Shown here: positions 1 through 6,617 of the stretch, in pieces
Layout: every line of letters starts with the position of its first letter
Numbering within the stretch: position 1 is the first letter of the stretch
Assembly: GCA_945872195.1 (NCBI GenBank)
Contig: CAMBZO010000146.1
Location: 1 to 6,772, forward strand
Length of the DNA: 6,772 bases
Reading direction: 5' to 3'
Origin: Akkermansia muciniphila
GTDB lineage: Bacteria; Verrucomicrobiota; Verrucomicrobiia; Limisphaerales; SXTU01
Program-made: the position numbers and the translations under genes
Notes under the pieces: generated by a model
Told to the model about the DNA's origin: nothing
The model's input: only the letters and a program-made list of their open reading frames with translations
Database searches by the model: none

Positions 1-6
1 CGCAGT

Positions 7-3000
7 TCAGTCCTCCGCGAAGAGGTATTCCAAATCGGTGTGCGAGAGGCTGCGCGCGAAGCCTTCCTCGCCGAGCACGTCCTGGATGGTCTGGGCCTTG
101 CGCTGTTGCAGGTCCCAAATCTTTTCCTCCACGGTGCCGGGGGCGATGAGGCGGTAGGCGTTCACCGTGCGCGTCTGGCCGATGCGATGGCTGCGGTCAA
201 TGGCCTGCGCCTCGACCGCCGGGTTCCACCACGGATCGTAGAGGACGACGTAGCTGGCATTGGTGAGGTTCAGGCCCGTGCCGGCGGCGCGGAGGGAGAG
301 GAGGAAGACGCCGGGCTGGTTGTCGGCCTGGAAGGCGTTGACGACTTCCTGGCGCTGCTTGGTCTCGCCGGTGAGCAGGTGCGTGGGGATGTTCCGCTTG
401 GCGCAGTCCACCTCGAGGATTTTCAGCATCTGCACGAACTGCGAGAAGACGAGGACCTTCTGGCCCTCGGCGACGAGGGTGTCGAGCAGCTCGAACAAGG
501 TCTCGGTCTTGCCGCTGGCGACGTTGCTGCCGACGAGCTGCGGGTGGCAACAAATCTGCCGCAGCCGGGTGAGGGCGGCGAGGACGTGCATTTTGCTTTT
601 CGCAAGGCCCTTGTCCTTGACGGCCTGCATGACCTGCTCGCGGGAGCGGCGCAGCTCGGCGAGGTAAAGTTTGCGATGTTCTTCGCCGAGTTCGCAGTCG
701 CGGCGTTGCTCGATGCGGTCGGGCAAATCCTTGGCGACCTGCTTTTTCATGCGGCGCAGGAGCAGCGGGCGCAGCTTGGCGGAGAGGCGGCGGCGGGCGA
801 TGCGTTGGAGGGAGACGGCTTCCTCACTCGCGTTGCCGGGCTTCGGATCGTAGGTCTCGTTGAAGTGCTCCTGGTTGCCGAGGTAGCCGGGCTGGATGAA
901 GTCCGTGATGCTCCAGAGGTCGAGGAGACGGTTCTCGAGCGGCGTGCCGGTGAGGGCGAGGCGGCGGTCGGCCTTGAGCTGCTTGACGCTCTGGGTGACT
1001 TGCGCGGCGGGGTTCTTGATGAACTGCGCTTCGTCGAGGACGAGCGCGCCAAAGTCGAACTTGTTCAGCTCTTCGAGGTCGCGGCGGAGGAGCGCGTAGT
1101 TGGTGACGATGATGTCGTGCTCGGGGATTTGCTTGCGCAAGCCGTGGCGGCCCGCACCGCTCTGGAGGACGAGCACCTTCATGTGCGGGACGAATTTCTC
1201 CGCCTCGCGCCGCCAGTTGTGCAGCACGGACGCGGGGCAAATCACGAGCGCGGGCTGGGGGTTCTTCGGGTTGCGGGCCTTAAGCCACGCAAGCCAGATG
1301 AGGGTCTGGAGGGTTTTTCCCAGTCCCATGTCGTCGGCCAGGATGCCACCCAGGCGCAGCTCGGTGAGATGGCAGAGGAAGTCAAAGCCTTCCTTCTGAT
1401 ACGGGCGGAGGTCGGCGATGAGGCCCTTGGGCAACTCGGTCGGCGCGATGCCCTCGAAGTTCGTGAGGCGTTTGCGCAGTGCCTTGGCCTGCTCGCTGTC
1501 GCCGAACTTCTCCAAGCCCTTTTCATCCAGATGCGCGGCCTGCTCGATGGACACCTGCTGCGCGATGGGGCTAAGGCTGTCGAGACCAAGGTCGGCGAGG
1601 GCCTCGTGCGCGGCCTGCACGGCCTGCGTGTCTAGTTCGACCCAGCCGGAGTCGGGGAGTTTCACGAAGCGGCCCGTGGCGCTGGCGAGCCGCAGGAGAT
1701 CGGAGCGGGTGAGCTTCAGGCCCTCCTGCTCCCACTCGGCGGAGACGCTGAACCAGTCAATGCCGCTGCCCTTGACGACGAGTGTGGGCTTGAGTTTGCG
1801 CGGGGTGAGGAAGAGGCGTTGGAACGCGCCGTTGCCGAGGAACTCGGCGTCCGGCGGACGGTTCACCCAGTTCGTCGAGAGGACGCTGAAGAAATTTTCC
1901 GCCGCGTCGCCGACCCAAAGGCCGGGTTCGGGCGTGAAGCAATTGAGCCGGCGCAACCAGTTCACAGCGGGTTCGAGACGGAGGTCGTCGAGGATTTCCG
2001 GCTTGTTGCTCTTGCGACCCGGTTCGTCCAGCACCCACTCGTGGCCGTTCCAGTGCCAGGCCGACTGGTCGCGCTCGCTGCGGGCGAGCAGGCGGATGCG
2101 TATGACCTCGTCCACCAGCTCGAAGGTAAACTGCGGCACGGCGGGATGCGCGACGCAAAGCTGGTCCCAATCCACGCCGTTGTCGAAATGCGCGCGGCGA
2201 AGGTTCGTGAGGAAGCGATGGCTCAACTTGCGCACGGGCACCAATGGCGTGCGGGTCATGGACTCGAGCAGCGCCCCGGGAGGAGCGTTGCGAAGCAGGT
2301 AAAAAGTATCGTCCACGAACGCGAGCGGCGGCTGCCCGGCGAACCAGATCGCGTCGGTCATCGGACGCAGCTCGCCGTTCGAGAGCTTGATGCGCTGGGT
2401 GAAAGCGAGTTCCTGGTCGCCGTTCTGCAAGTGCGGCGTCAGCTCGACCACCTGCCCGTGATAGACCACGGGCTTGGTGCCGCACTCCATCAGCAGGCGG
2501 CCGTGATGGCCCCAGCGCGCGATCCACTGGAGCAGCTCCAGCCCTTGCAGCACGAAGTCGCTTTCCTTGTCCTCGCGGTGGCGGTTGTTCTCGACGATCC
2601 ACTGGATGAACTCCCAGTCGAACGCGGGAAACAATTCCTGCTCATGCGCCGCGCGGGTGTTCAAATCGATCAGATCAGCGAGCGACTTCTTCTTCTCGCC
2701 GGTGCGCGGGCGGAAGAGGTGAAACTCGGCGACCAACTGGTGCAGCGGCGAATCCTTCACCACGGGCTGGGGCTTACAGATGACGCGCAGGCCGGCGCGC
2801 GGAGTGTCGAGGTGGACGGGGGCGGGCGGGAAGAGCCAGTGCTCCAGCTCCTGCATGAGCTTGCCCTCCTGCTCGGCCTGCTCGATTTCTGCGAAGCGCG
2901 AGTAATTGGCGAAGGCCTGCATTTCCTGCGGCAGCGAGCGTCCGGCACGGAGGAAGAGGATGGCGAGCTCCTCGAGGCGGGGGCGGCCCTGGGCGACGAC

Positions 3001-3282
3001 CATGCGCGGCCACCATTCGTTCGCGCCAAAGTCCTTCCGCGAGAGATTCAGCTTCTCGAAATAATCCTCGAGCAGCAGCCATGAGCGCTGCGAGTCCGTG
3101 CAGGTGGCGAAGAGGTGCAGCAGGTTGCTGCGCTCGGCGACCTTCTCCTTCGAGTCCGCCAGCTCACGGCGTAAATCAGCCAGCGCCCCATAGGTCTGGT
3201 TGAGGACCGAATGATGGGCATCGTATTTGGCCGTGTTCGCGCCGATGCGTGGGACGCGTCCTGGCTTGGCTACCTTTGGCAT
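7..3282 (-). CDS. SNF2-family DNA-dependent ATPase (bacterial helicase-like remodeller)
   Basis: A complete 1091-residue protein with a full SNF2 ATPase engine in its C-terminal ~470 residues. Visible motifs are a Q-like RPYQKEG near 625, motif I GGILADDMGLGKT (645-657, Lys656), motif Ia around ICPASVLHNW, motif II DEAQ (750-753), motif III TGTPLEN (778-784), motif V GTGLNLT (1001-1007) and motif VI DRSHRIGQ (1029-1036, arginine fingers R1030/R1033). The SHRIGQ form resembles the SSO1653/Mot1-like bacterial branch rather than RapA. Such proteins use ATP to translocate on double-stranded DNA and displace bound proteins; the substrate here is unknown. Residues 1 to about 615 contain no motif I can name, and there is no CxC...CxH SWIM zinc finger. 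The ATG at 3282 is the first start; an AGGA sits only 3 bases before it, too close for a good ribosome site. The gene stands alone, divergent from the protease gene. It lies beside no recognisable defence or restriction gene, so a defence role is unsupported. Confidence 0.95.
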   Translation of the reverse strand: MPKVAKPGRVPRIGANTAKYDAHHSVLNQTYGALADLRRELADSKEKVAERSNLLHLFATCTDSQRSWLLLEDYFEKLNLSRKDFGANEWWPRMVVAQGRPRLEELAILFLRAGRSLPQEMQAFANYSRFAEIEQAEQEGKLMQELEHWLFPPAPVHLDTPRAGLRVICKPQPVVKDSPLHQLVAEFHLFRPRTGEKKKSLADLIDLNTRAAHEQELFPAFDWEFIQWIVENNRHREDKESDFVLQGLELLQWIARWGHHGRLLMECGTKPVVYHGQVVELTPHLQNGDQELAFTQRIKLSNGELRPMTDAIWFAGQPPLAFVDDTFYLLRNAPPGALLESMTRTPLVPVRKLSHRFLTNLRRAHFDNGVDWDQLCVAHPAVPQFTFELVDEVIRIRLLARSERDQSAWHWNGHEWVLDEPGRKSNKPEILDDLRLEPAVNWLRRLNCFTPEPGLWVGDAAENFFSVLSTNWVNRPPDAEFLGNGAFQRLFLTPRKLKPTLVVKGSGIDWFSVSAEWEQEGLKLTRSDLLRLASATGRFVKLPDSGWVELDTQAVQAAHEALADLGLDSLSPIAQQVSIEQAAHLDEKGLEKFGDSEQAKALRKRLTNFEGIAPTELPKGLIADLRPYQKEGFDFLCHLTELRLGGILADDMGLGKTLQTLIWLAWLKARNPKNPQPALVICPASVLHNWRREAEKFVPHMKVLVLQSGAGRHGLRKQIPEHDIIVTNYALLRRDLEELNKFDFGALVLDEAQFIKNPAAQVTQSVKQLKADRRLALTGTPLENRLLDLWSITDFIQPGYLGNQEHFNETYDPKPGNASEEAVSLQRIARRRLSAKLRPLLLRRMKKQVAKDLPDRIEQRRDCELGEEHRKLYLAELRRSREQVMQAVKDKGLAKSKMHVLAALTRLRQICCHPQLVGSNVASGKTETLFELLDTLVAEGQKVLVFSQFVQMLKILEVDCAKRNIPTHLLTGETKQRQEVVNAFQADNQPGVFLLSLRAAGTGLNLTNASYVVLYDPWWNPAVEAQAIDRSHRIGQTRTVNAYRLIAPGTVEEKIWDLQQRKAQTIQDVLGEEGFARSLSHTDLEYLFAED

Positions 3283-3608
3283 TTTCCTGAGTCAAAAAGT
3301 TCAACGCTAATAACGAAAATAGAGCTTCATTGGCTCATAGTTGCGCGCCACTGGTCAATCCGAAAAACTTTCTTTCTGGACAGTGCGAGGCTTGTCCGCA
3401 AAGCAGCGCCAGAGGGAATGAGCATCGGAACAGCGGTTGAACCGGAACTCCGCGGCGGCTCGTGACTACCACGGGTGAAGGTCGGGCCGGCTACCGCGCG
3501 CGTATTCTTCATCGTTTTCTTTCCCTGAATCTGCCTCCGTCTTCGCCCGGCTCGAAGACACGAGCAGGCTTAAGATAAAGATTACAAGCAAGAGACAGCA
3601 GAGAAGAC
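3283..3608. other. Divergent intergenic region between SNF2 and M16 genes
   Basis: This 326-base gap separates two divergent genes and must hold the promoters for both. Its ends are richer in A+T than the flanking genes (about 3290-3380 and 3565-3605), which suits promoters. I found no convincing pair of -35/-10 hexamers on either strand. On the plus side TAAGAT (3571-3576), about 33 bases before the protease ATG, is a possible -10, but nothing resembling TTGACA lies 16-18 bases upstream of it. A perfect 7-base inverted repeat with a 7-base loop sits at 3539-3559, without a T tract. A 61-codon open frame on the minus strand (3327-3512) has a Ser/Arg/Pro-rich, low-information translation, and I do not call it a gene. 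Confidence 0.5.
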
Positions 3609-4889
3609 ATGATGCACCGCCTCACCCGCCTGCCCAACGGCCTCAGCGTCGCCACCGCCACGATGCCGCACATGGCGAGCGTGAGTTTGGGAGTGTGGGT
3701 GGGAGTCGGCTCGCGCTTCGAGACAGCGGCGCAGGGCGGCGCATCGCACTTCATCGAGCACCTGCTCTTCAAGGGAACGCGGCAACGGACTGCGCGGCAG
3801 ATTTCCGAGGAGGTCGAAGGGTTGGGCGGCTACCTGAACGCCTACACAAGCGAGGACCACACCTGTTTCCACGCGAAGGCCCGCGCCGACCGCTTCCCCG
3901 CGCTGCTGGACGTGTTGATGGACATGTTCCTCGCGTCGCGTTTCGCCCCAGCCGAAATCGCGAAGGAGCGCGCGGTCATCAAAGAGGAGCGTGCCAGCTA
4001 CCGCGACCAGCCACAGCACCTCGTGCAGGATCTGTTGAACGAATCTCTTTGGCCGGGGCACTCGTTGGGCCGCCCCATCGAGGGCACACCCGAGTCGCTC
4101 GATGGATTGAACCGCTCCCGTCTGCGGGAGTTCTTCAGCGCCAACTACGTCGCCACCAACACCGTCATCGTCGCGGCGGGGAAACTCACCCATGCGGAAC
4201 TGATCCGTGCGGTCACCCCCTTCGCCAAACACTTCCCCACCGGTCCGCGACCGATGTGTGAGCCGGTCAGTGACGCAGCCGTCCCGCCTGCCTCGCTGCC
4301 GCGCGTCTGCTTGCACACGAAAGCCACCGAGCAGACCCAACTCGCGCTCGGCATCCGCGCCGTCTCGCGCCATGACGAGCGGCGCTTCCCCCTGCGTTTG
4401 CTCAATGCGCTGCTGGGCGAGTGCATGAGCTCGCGCCTGTTCCAAAGCCTCCGCGAGGACCGTGGCATCGCCTACGACATCCACAGCTCCGTGAGTTCGT
4501 TTGCCGATTGCGGCGACTTGTCCATCTACGCCGGCGTGGACGACGACAAGCTGGAGCAAGTGCTCCGCCTCATCACCGCCGAGTTGCGCCGCCTTACAGA
4601 AAAGGTGCCGCCCGCATCGGAAGTCCGCCGTGCACGCGACTACGTCATCGGCCAGTTCGATCTCGCGCTCGAGGGCACCGAGCCGCACATGGCGTGGCTG
4701 GGCGAGCAGCTCATCGGTCACGGAAAGCTCTTCCCCGTCGCTCACGCCCGCGAGCGGCTGGCTGCTGTCACACCTGCGCAAGTCCGCGCCGTGGCGCGGG
4801 ACATTTTCCGGTCCGACCGCCTCCACCTCGCACTCGTCAGCCCGCTCAAGAACGCGGCGCACCTGATCCCACTGCTGAAAGTGGGGTGA
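3609..4889 (+). CDS. M16-family zinc metalloprotease (insulinase/processing-peptidase-like)
   Basis: A 426-residue protein, the usual length for single-unit bacterial M16B proteases. The N-terminal domain carries the inverted zinc motif HFIEH (His47, Glu50, His51) in GGASHFIEHLLFKGT. About 75 residues on, the ERAVIKEE segment supplies the third zinc ligand (Glu127 by spacing), so this is a catalytically competent subunit. The LGGYLNAYTSEDHTCF stretch (72-87) is the usual substrate-edge strand region. The C-terminal M16 domain shows SSRLFQSLREDRGIAY (274-289). The family cleaves peptides or short unfolded proteins inside a closing two-lobed chamber, normally as a dimer. No inactive partner gene is adjacent, so a homodimer is likely. 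There is no signal peptide, so it is probably cytoplasmic. Two ATG codons are adjacent (3609 and 3612). The GAGAAG at 3601-3606 is only a weak ribosome site and fits the second one slightly better. The natural substrate cannot be told from context. Confidence 0.94.
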   Translation: MMHRLTRLPNGLSVATATMPHMASVSLGVWVGVGSRFETAAQGGASHFIEHLLFKGTRQRTARQISEEVEGLGGYLNAYTSEDHTCFHAKARADRFPALLDVLMDMFLASRFAPAEIAKERAVIKEERASYRDQPQHLVQDLLNESLWPGHSLGRPIEGTPESLDGLNRSRLREFFSANYVATNTVIVAAGKLTHAELIRAVTPFAKHFPTGPRPMCEPVSDAAVPPASLPRVCLHTKATEQTQLALGIRAVSRHDERRFPLRLLNALLGECMSSRLFQSLREDRGIAYDIHSSVSSFADCGDLSIYAGVDDDKLEQVLRLITAELRRLTEKVPPASEVRRARDYVIGQFDLALEGTEPHMAWLGEQLIGHGKLFPVAHARERLAAVTPAQVRAVARDIFRSDRLHLALVSPLKNAAHLIPLLKVG

Positions 4890-4908
4890 ACCGCCGGCAA
4901 ACAAGCAC

Positions 4909-4937
4909 TTGTCACCTCGCGGCTTTTCGCGTCTAAC
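4909..4937 (+). promoter_or_regulatory. Candidate sigma-70-type promoter for uppP, possibly leaderless
   Basis: TTGTCA at 4909-4914 matches 5 of 6 bases of the -35 consensus. TCTAAC at 4932-4937 matches 4 of 6 of the -10 consensus. The spacer is exactly 17 bases. The expected transcription start, about 7 bases past the -10, falls on the G of the uppP GTG start codon at 4944, which would give a message with no 5' leader. It lies in the 54-base gap after the protease stop codon. Part of the match may be chance, and no transcript data are available here. Confidence 0.4.
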
Positions 4938-4943
4938 CGTCGC

Positions 4944-5744
4944 GTGCAAGACTGGCTCGCGGCAATTCTCCTCGGTGTCATCGAGGGCATCACGGAGTTT
5001 CTCCCCATCTCCTCCACCGGCCATCTGCTGCTCGCCGAGCACTGGCTCAAGCTGCCCGAGGCCAGCTTCCTCCGCTCCGACATCTTCAACGTCGGCATCC
5101 AGTCAGGCGCGGTCATCGCCGTCCTCGCGGTCTTCTCCGAGCGCGTGAAGCAGCTCGCCACGCGCTTCACGGAGCCGGCCACGCGCGACTACCTGCTCAA
5201 GCTCGGCGCGGCCTTCGTGCTCACCGCAGTTGGCGGGCTGTTGCTGAAGCAGGCCGGGCTGAAACTGCCCAAGGAAGTCGCGCCCATCGCGTGGGCCACA
5301 CTCGTTGGCGGCGTTCTCTTCCTCATGCTGGAACGCTGGCTCAAAGACAAACCCTCCGTGAATGAAATCACCTGGACCGTCGCGCTCGCCATCGGTGCCG
5401 GGCAACTCGTCGCCGCTGCGTTCCCCGGCGCGTCCCGCTCCGGCACAACGATACTCGCCGCGCTCGCATTGGGTTTGAGCCGGCCCGCCGCGACGGAGTT
5501 CTCCTTCCTGCTTGGTGTCCCGACGCTGCTGGCCGCCGGCGCTTACGAGACGATGAAGGCGATGAAGAACGCCCAGGCCGTGCCAGTGGACTGGCTCGCG
5601 CTGGGTCTCGGCACGCTGGCCTCGGCGGTCACCGCTTTCCTTGCCGTGCGCTGGTTGCTGCGCTTCATTCAGACGCACACGTTCGTCGTGTTCGGCTGGT
5701 ATCGCGTCGTGGTGGGCGGGATGATTCTGCTGTTCGGCCGGTGA
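4944..5744 (+). CDS. uppP: Undecaprenyl-diphosphatase (UppP/BacA)
   Basis: A 266-residue integral membrane protein that hydrolyses undecaprenyl diphosphate to the monophosphate. This recycles the lipid carrier for peptidoglycan and other envelope polymers; overproduction is known to give bacitracin resistance. The first catalytic segment EGITEFLPISSTGH has Glu14, Glu18, Ser24 and His27 at the positions of E. coli Glu17, Glu21, Ser27 and His30. The second, FPGASRSGTT, has Arg165 matching E. coli Arg174. Several hydrophobic helices follow the family pattern, and the length is close to E. coli's 273. The start is a GTG at 4944: no ATG lies nearby, it gives the normal family N-terminus, and it has no Shine-Dalgarno sequence. 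A candidate promoter ends just upstream. The gene follows the M16 protease on the same strand by 54 bases, so read-through is also possible, and its stop lies 8 bases from that of the convergent coaB. Confidence 0.97.
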   Translation: MQDWLAAILLGVIEGITEFLPISSTGHLLLAEHWLKLPEASFLRSDIFNVGIQSGAVIAVLAVFSERVKQLATRFTEPATRDYLLKLGAAFVLTAVGGLLLKQAGLKLPKEVAPIAWATLVGGVLFLMLERWLKDKPSVNEITWTVALAIGAGQLVAAAFPGASRSGTTILAALALGLSRPAATEFSFLLGVPTLLAAGAYETMKAMKNAQAVPVDWLALGLGTLASAVTAFLAVRWLLRFIQTHTFVVFGWYRVVVGGMILLFGR

Positions 5745-5752
5745 TGCGCAGT

Positions 5753-6400
5753 TCAGCCCGCGAGGAGCCGGACCAACTCCGCACAGAGCGCAGTCTTCGT
5801 CGGCCACTGGCTCACCGCATCGGCGCCACCACAAACAGAAAATCCCTCCCCGGCGGCGCGACCGTTCAGCACGCACAGGTCCGTTCGCGCCTCGATGAGT
5901 TGTCCGCACGCCTTGGCCAGCGCCTCGTCGCGTGTGCCGGCCAATTCGTATTTCCAACCCACGAGCAAGCTGCGCGGGAAGAGCGGGCGCAGTTCGTTAA
6001 TCACCTTCGTCGCCGGCTCCAATTGGAGCGTGAGCGCCCCGCTGCGGCTCGCAATCTTCGCGGACTGACACGCGTTGCCCGCGTCGTCGCGCACGGTGGC
6101 AACGCGGTAGTCGCACAGCGCGGCGGCGTGGAAGACGGCCCCGATGCCGTGCGCGGAGCTGATCTCGCGGAGCAACGCGAGCAAGTCGTCGTTTGTATCG
6201 AAGCGGCGGACGAGGCAGCGCGGGCCGGGTGCGGGACCGGGGTGAGTCGCGCCGCTGCCTTTGAGGCAGAAGACCTCGTGGCCGGCGGCGCCGAGCTGCT
6301 CGGCGAGCAGCGCCCCGAGTTCGCCGGTAGAGAAGTTCGTGAGACGGCGAACCTCGTCAATTGGCTCGAAGCTCGGCCCGCAGGTGACAATGACTTTCAT
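5753..6400 (-). CDS. coaB: Stand-alone phosphopantothenoylcysteine synthetase (CoaB domain only)
   Basis: A 215-residue protein matching the CoaB half of the usual CoaBC fusion. CoaB joins 4'-phosphopantothenate to cysteine using a nucleotide triphosphate (CTP in most bacteria), the second step towards coenzyme A. The nucleotide-site region EPIDEVRRLTNFSTGELG (12-29) is clear, with Asn22 aligned to the catalytic Asn of E. coli CoaB. HAAALCDYRV (91-100) corresponds to the family's AAVADWR-like segment. DLCVLNG (174-180) matches the DLIVAND region. Lys115 in AKIASR sits where E. coli has its KxKK motif, but the following lysines are absent. The first loop reads TCGPS, not the common TAGGT. No flavin-dependent decarboxylase (CoaC) domain precedes it. 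The ATG at 6400 is chosen because MKVIVTCGPS is the family N-terminus; the frame stays open to 6610, but the extra 70 residues are low-complexity and unlike the family. No Shine-Dalgarno is present. The start overlaps, as ATGA, the stop of an upstream small frame, suggesting translational coupling. Confidence 0.9.
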   Translation of the reverse strand: MKVIVTCGPSFEPIDEVRRLTNFSTGELGALLAEQLGAAGHEVFCLKGSGATHPGPAPGPRCLVRRFDTNDDLLALLREISSAHGIGAVFHAAALCDYRVATVRDDAGNACQSAKIASRSGALTLQLEPATKVINELRPLFPRSLLVGWKYELAGTRDEALAKACGQLIEARTDLCVLNGRAAGEGFSVCGGADAVSQWPTKTALCAELVRLLAG

Positions 6401-6555
6401 GCGCGAACGGGCGGCAGTTCGAAGCGGAGTTGCCGCACCTGGCCGTGAAGTTCGCGCGCCTGTGCTTCGCGGTCGAGTCTGGAAAAGGAAGCCGGCCCCG
6501 CGTTGAACGCCCGCGTCACCCACACCACCCGCGAGATGGTTGTTGCTTTGCCCAC
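6397..6555 (-). CDS. Probable small protein of 52 residues, coupled to coaB
   Basis: In the minus frame offset from coaB, an open frame ends in TGA at 6399-6397, overlapping the coaB ATG at 6400-6398 as ATGA. It begins with a GTG at 6555-6553; later GTGs (6528, 6525, 6519) could also be used, and there is no ATG or clear ribosome site. The frame remains open upstream of the GTG, antisense to the start of the next gene. Its last 47 codons have roughly three-quarters G or C in third position and a protein-like composition: a hydrophobic strand VVWVTR (10-15), then a charged, probably helical stretch REAQARELHGQVRQLRFEL, ending in PPVRA. I do not recognise the family. The VxVTR start and LPPVR end vaguely recall the first strand-helix-strand of uroporphyrinogen-III synthase, but spacing and length do not fit well. 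The overlap and the lack of a ribosome site for coaB favour a real coupled gene; chance remains possible. Confidence 0.38.
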   Translation of the reverse strand: MGKATTISRVVWVTRAFNAGPASFSRLDREAQARELHGQVRQLRFELPPVRA

Positions 6556-6617
6556 CTGACGTTTGGCTTGAAATGCTACCGTCGGCTTTGCACCTTGCTG
6601 CGGACGCCATTCAAACC

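Noticed and set aside
40..1635. Long plus-strand open frame (531 codons) opposite the SNF2 gene
   Set aside because: It lies fully antisense to clear helicase motifs. Its Glu/Leu/Val/Ala/Gly-heavy translation is the usual by-product of a GC-rich gene read backwards.
1819..3084. Plus-strand open frame (421 codons) opposite the N-terminal half of the SNF2 gene
   Set aside because: It is antisense to the real frame, has no recognisable domain and has skewed composition. The minus frame continues without interruption into the ATPase domain.
7..3282. SNF2 protein as part of a phage-defence island such as DISARM
   Set aside because: No methylase, nuclease, phospholipase D or other defence partner is visible in the window, and the neighbours are housekeeping genes.
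3327..3512. 61-codon minus-strand frame in the divergent intergenic region
   Set aside because: The translation is rich in Ser, Thr, Arg and Pro with no hydrophobic core pattern. There is no ribosome site or coupling to a neighbour.
3539..3559. Perfect 7-base inverted repeat (GTCTTCG / CGAAGAC) with 7-base loop upstream of the M16 gene
   Set aside because: There is no T tract, so it is not an intrinsic terminator. A few such stems are expected by chance in a window this size.
3582..5042. Minus-strand open frame (486 codons) opposite the M16 protease and the start of uppP
   Set aside because: It spans two real genes on the other strand with clear catalytic motifs, and its translation is low-complexity and resembles no family.
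5747..5756. Ten-base repeat CGCAGTTCAG, also at positions 1-10, at the ends of coaB and the SNF2 gene
   Set aside because: Ten-base matches are expected many times by chance in 6.8 kb, and no wider similarity surrounds them.
6556..6582. Possible promoter for the DUF1501 gene (CTGACG, then TGCTACCGT)
   Set aside because: The -10 match is only 3 of 6 and the spacing is 15 bases; a sigma-54 reading of TGGCTTGAAATGC also has the wrong spacing.
6401..6610. In-frame 70-codon upstream extension of coaB to an ATG at 6610
   Set aside because: The added residues are low-complexity Ser/Gly/Arg/Ala and unlike CoaC or any CoaB N-terminus. MKVIVTCGPS at 6400 is the natural start.
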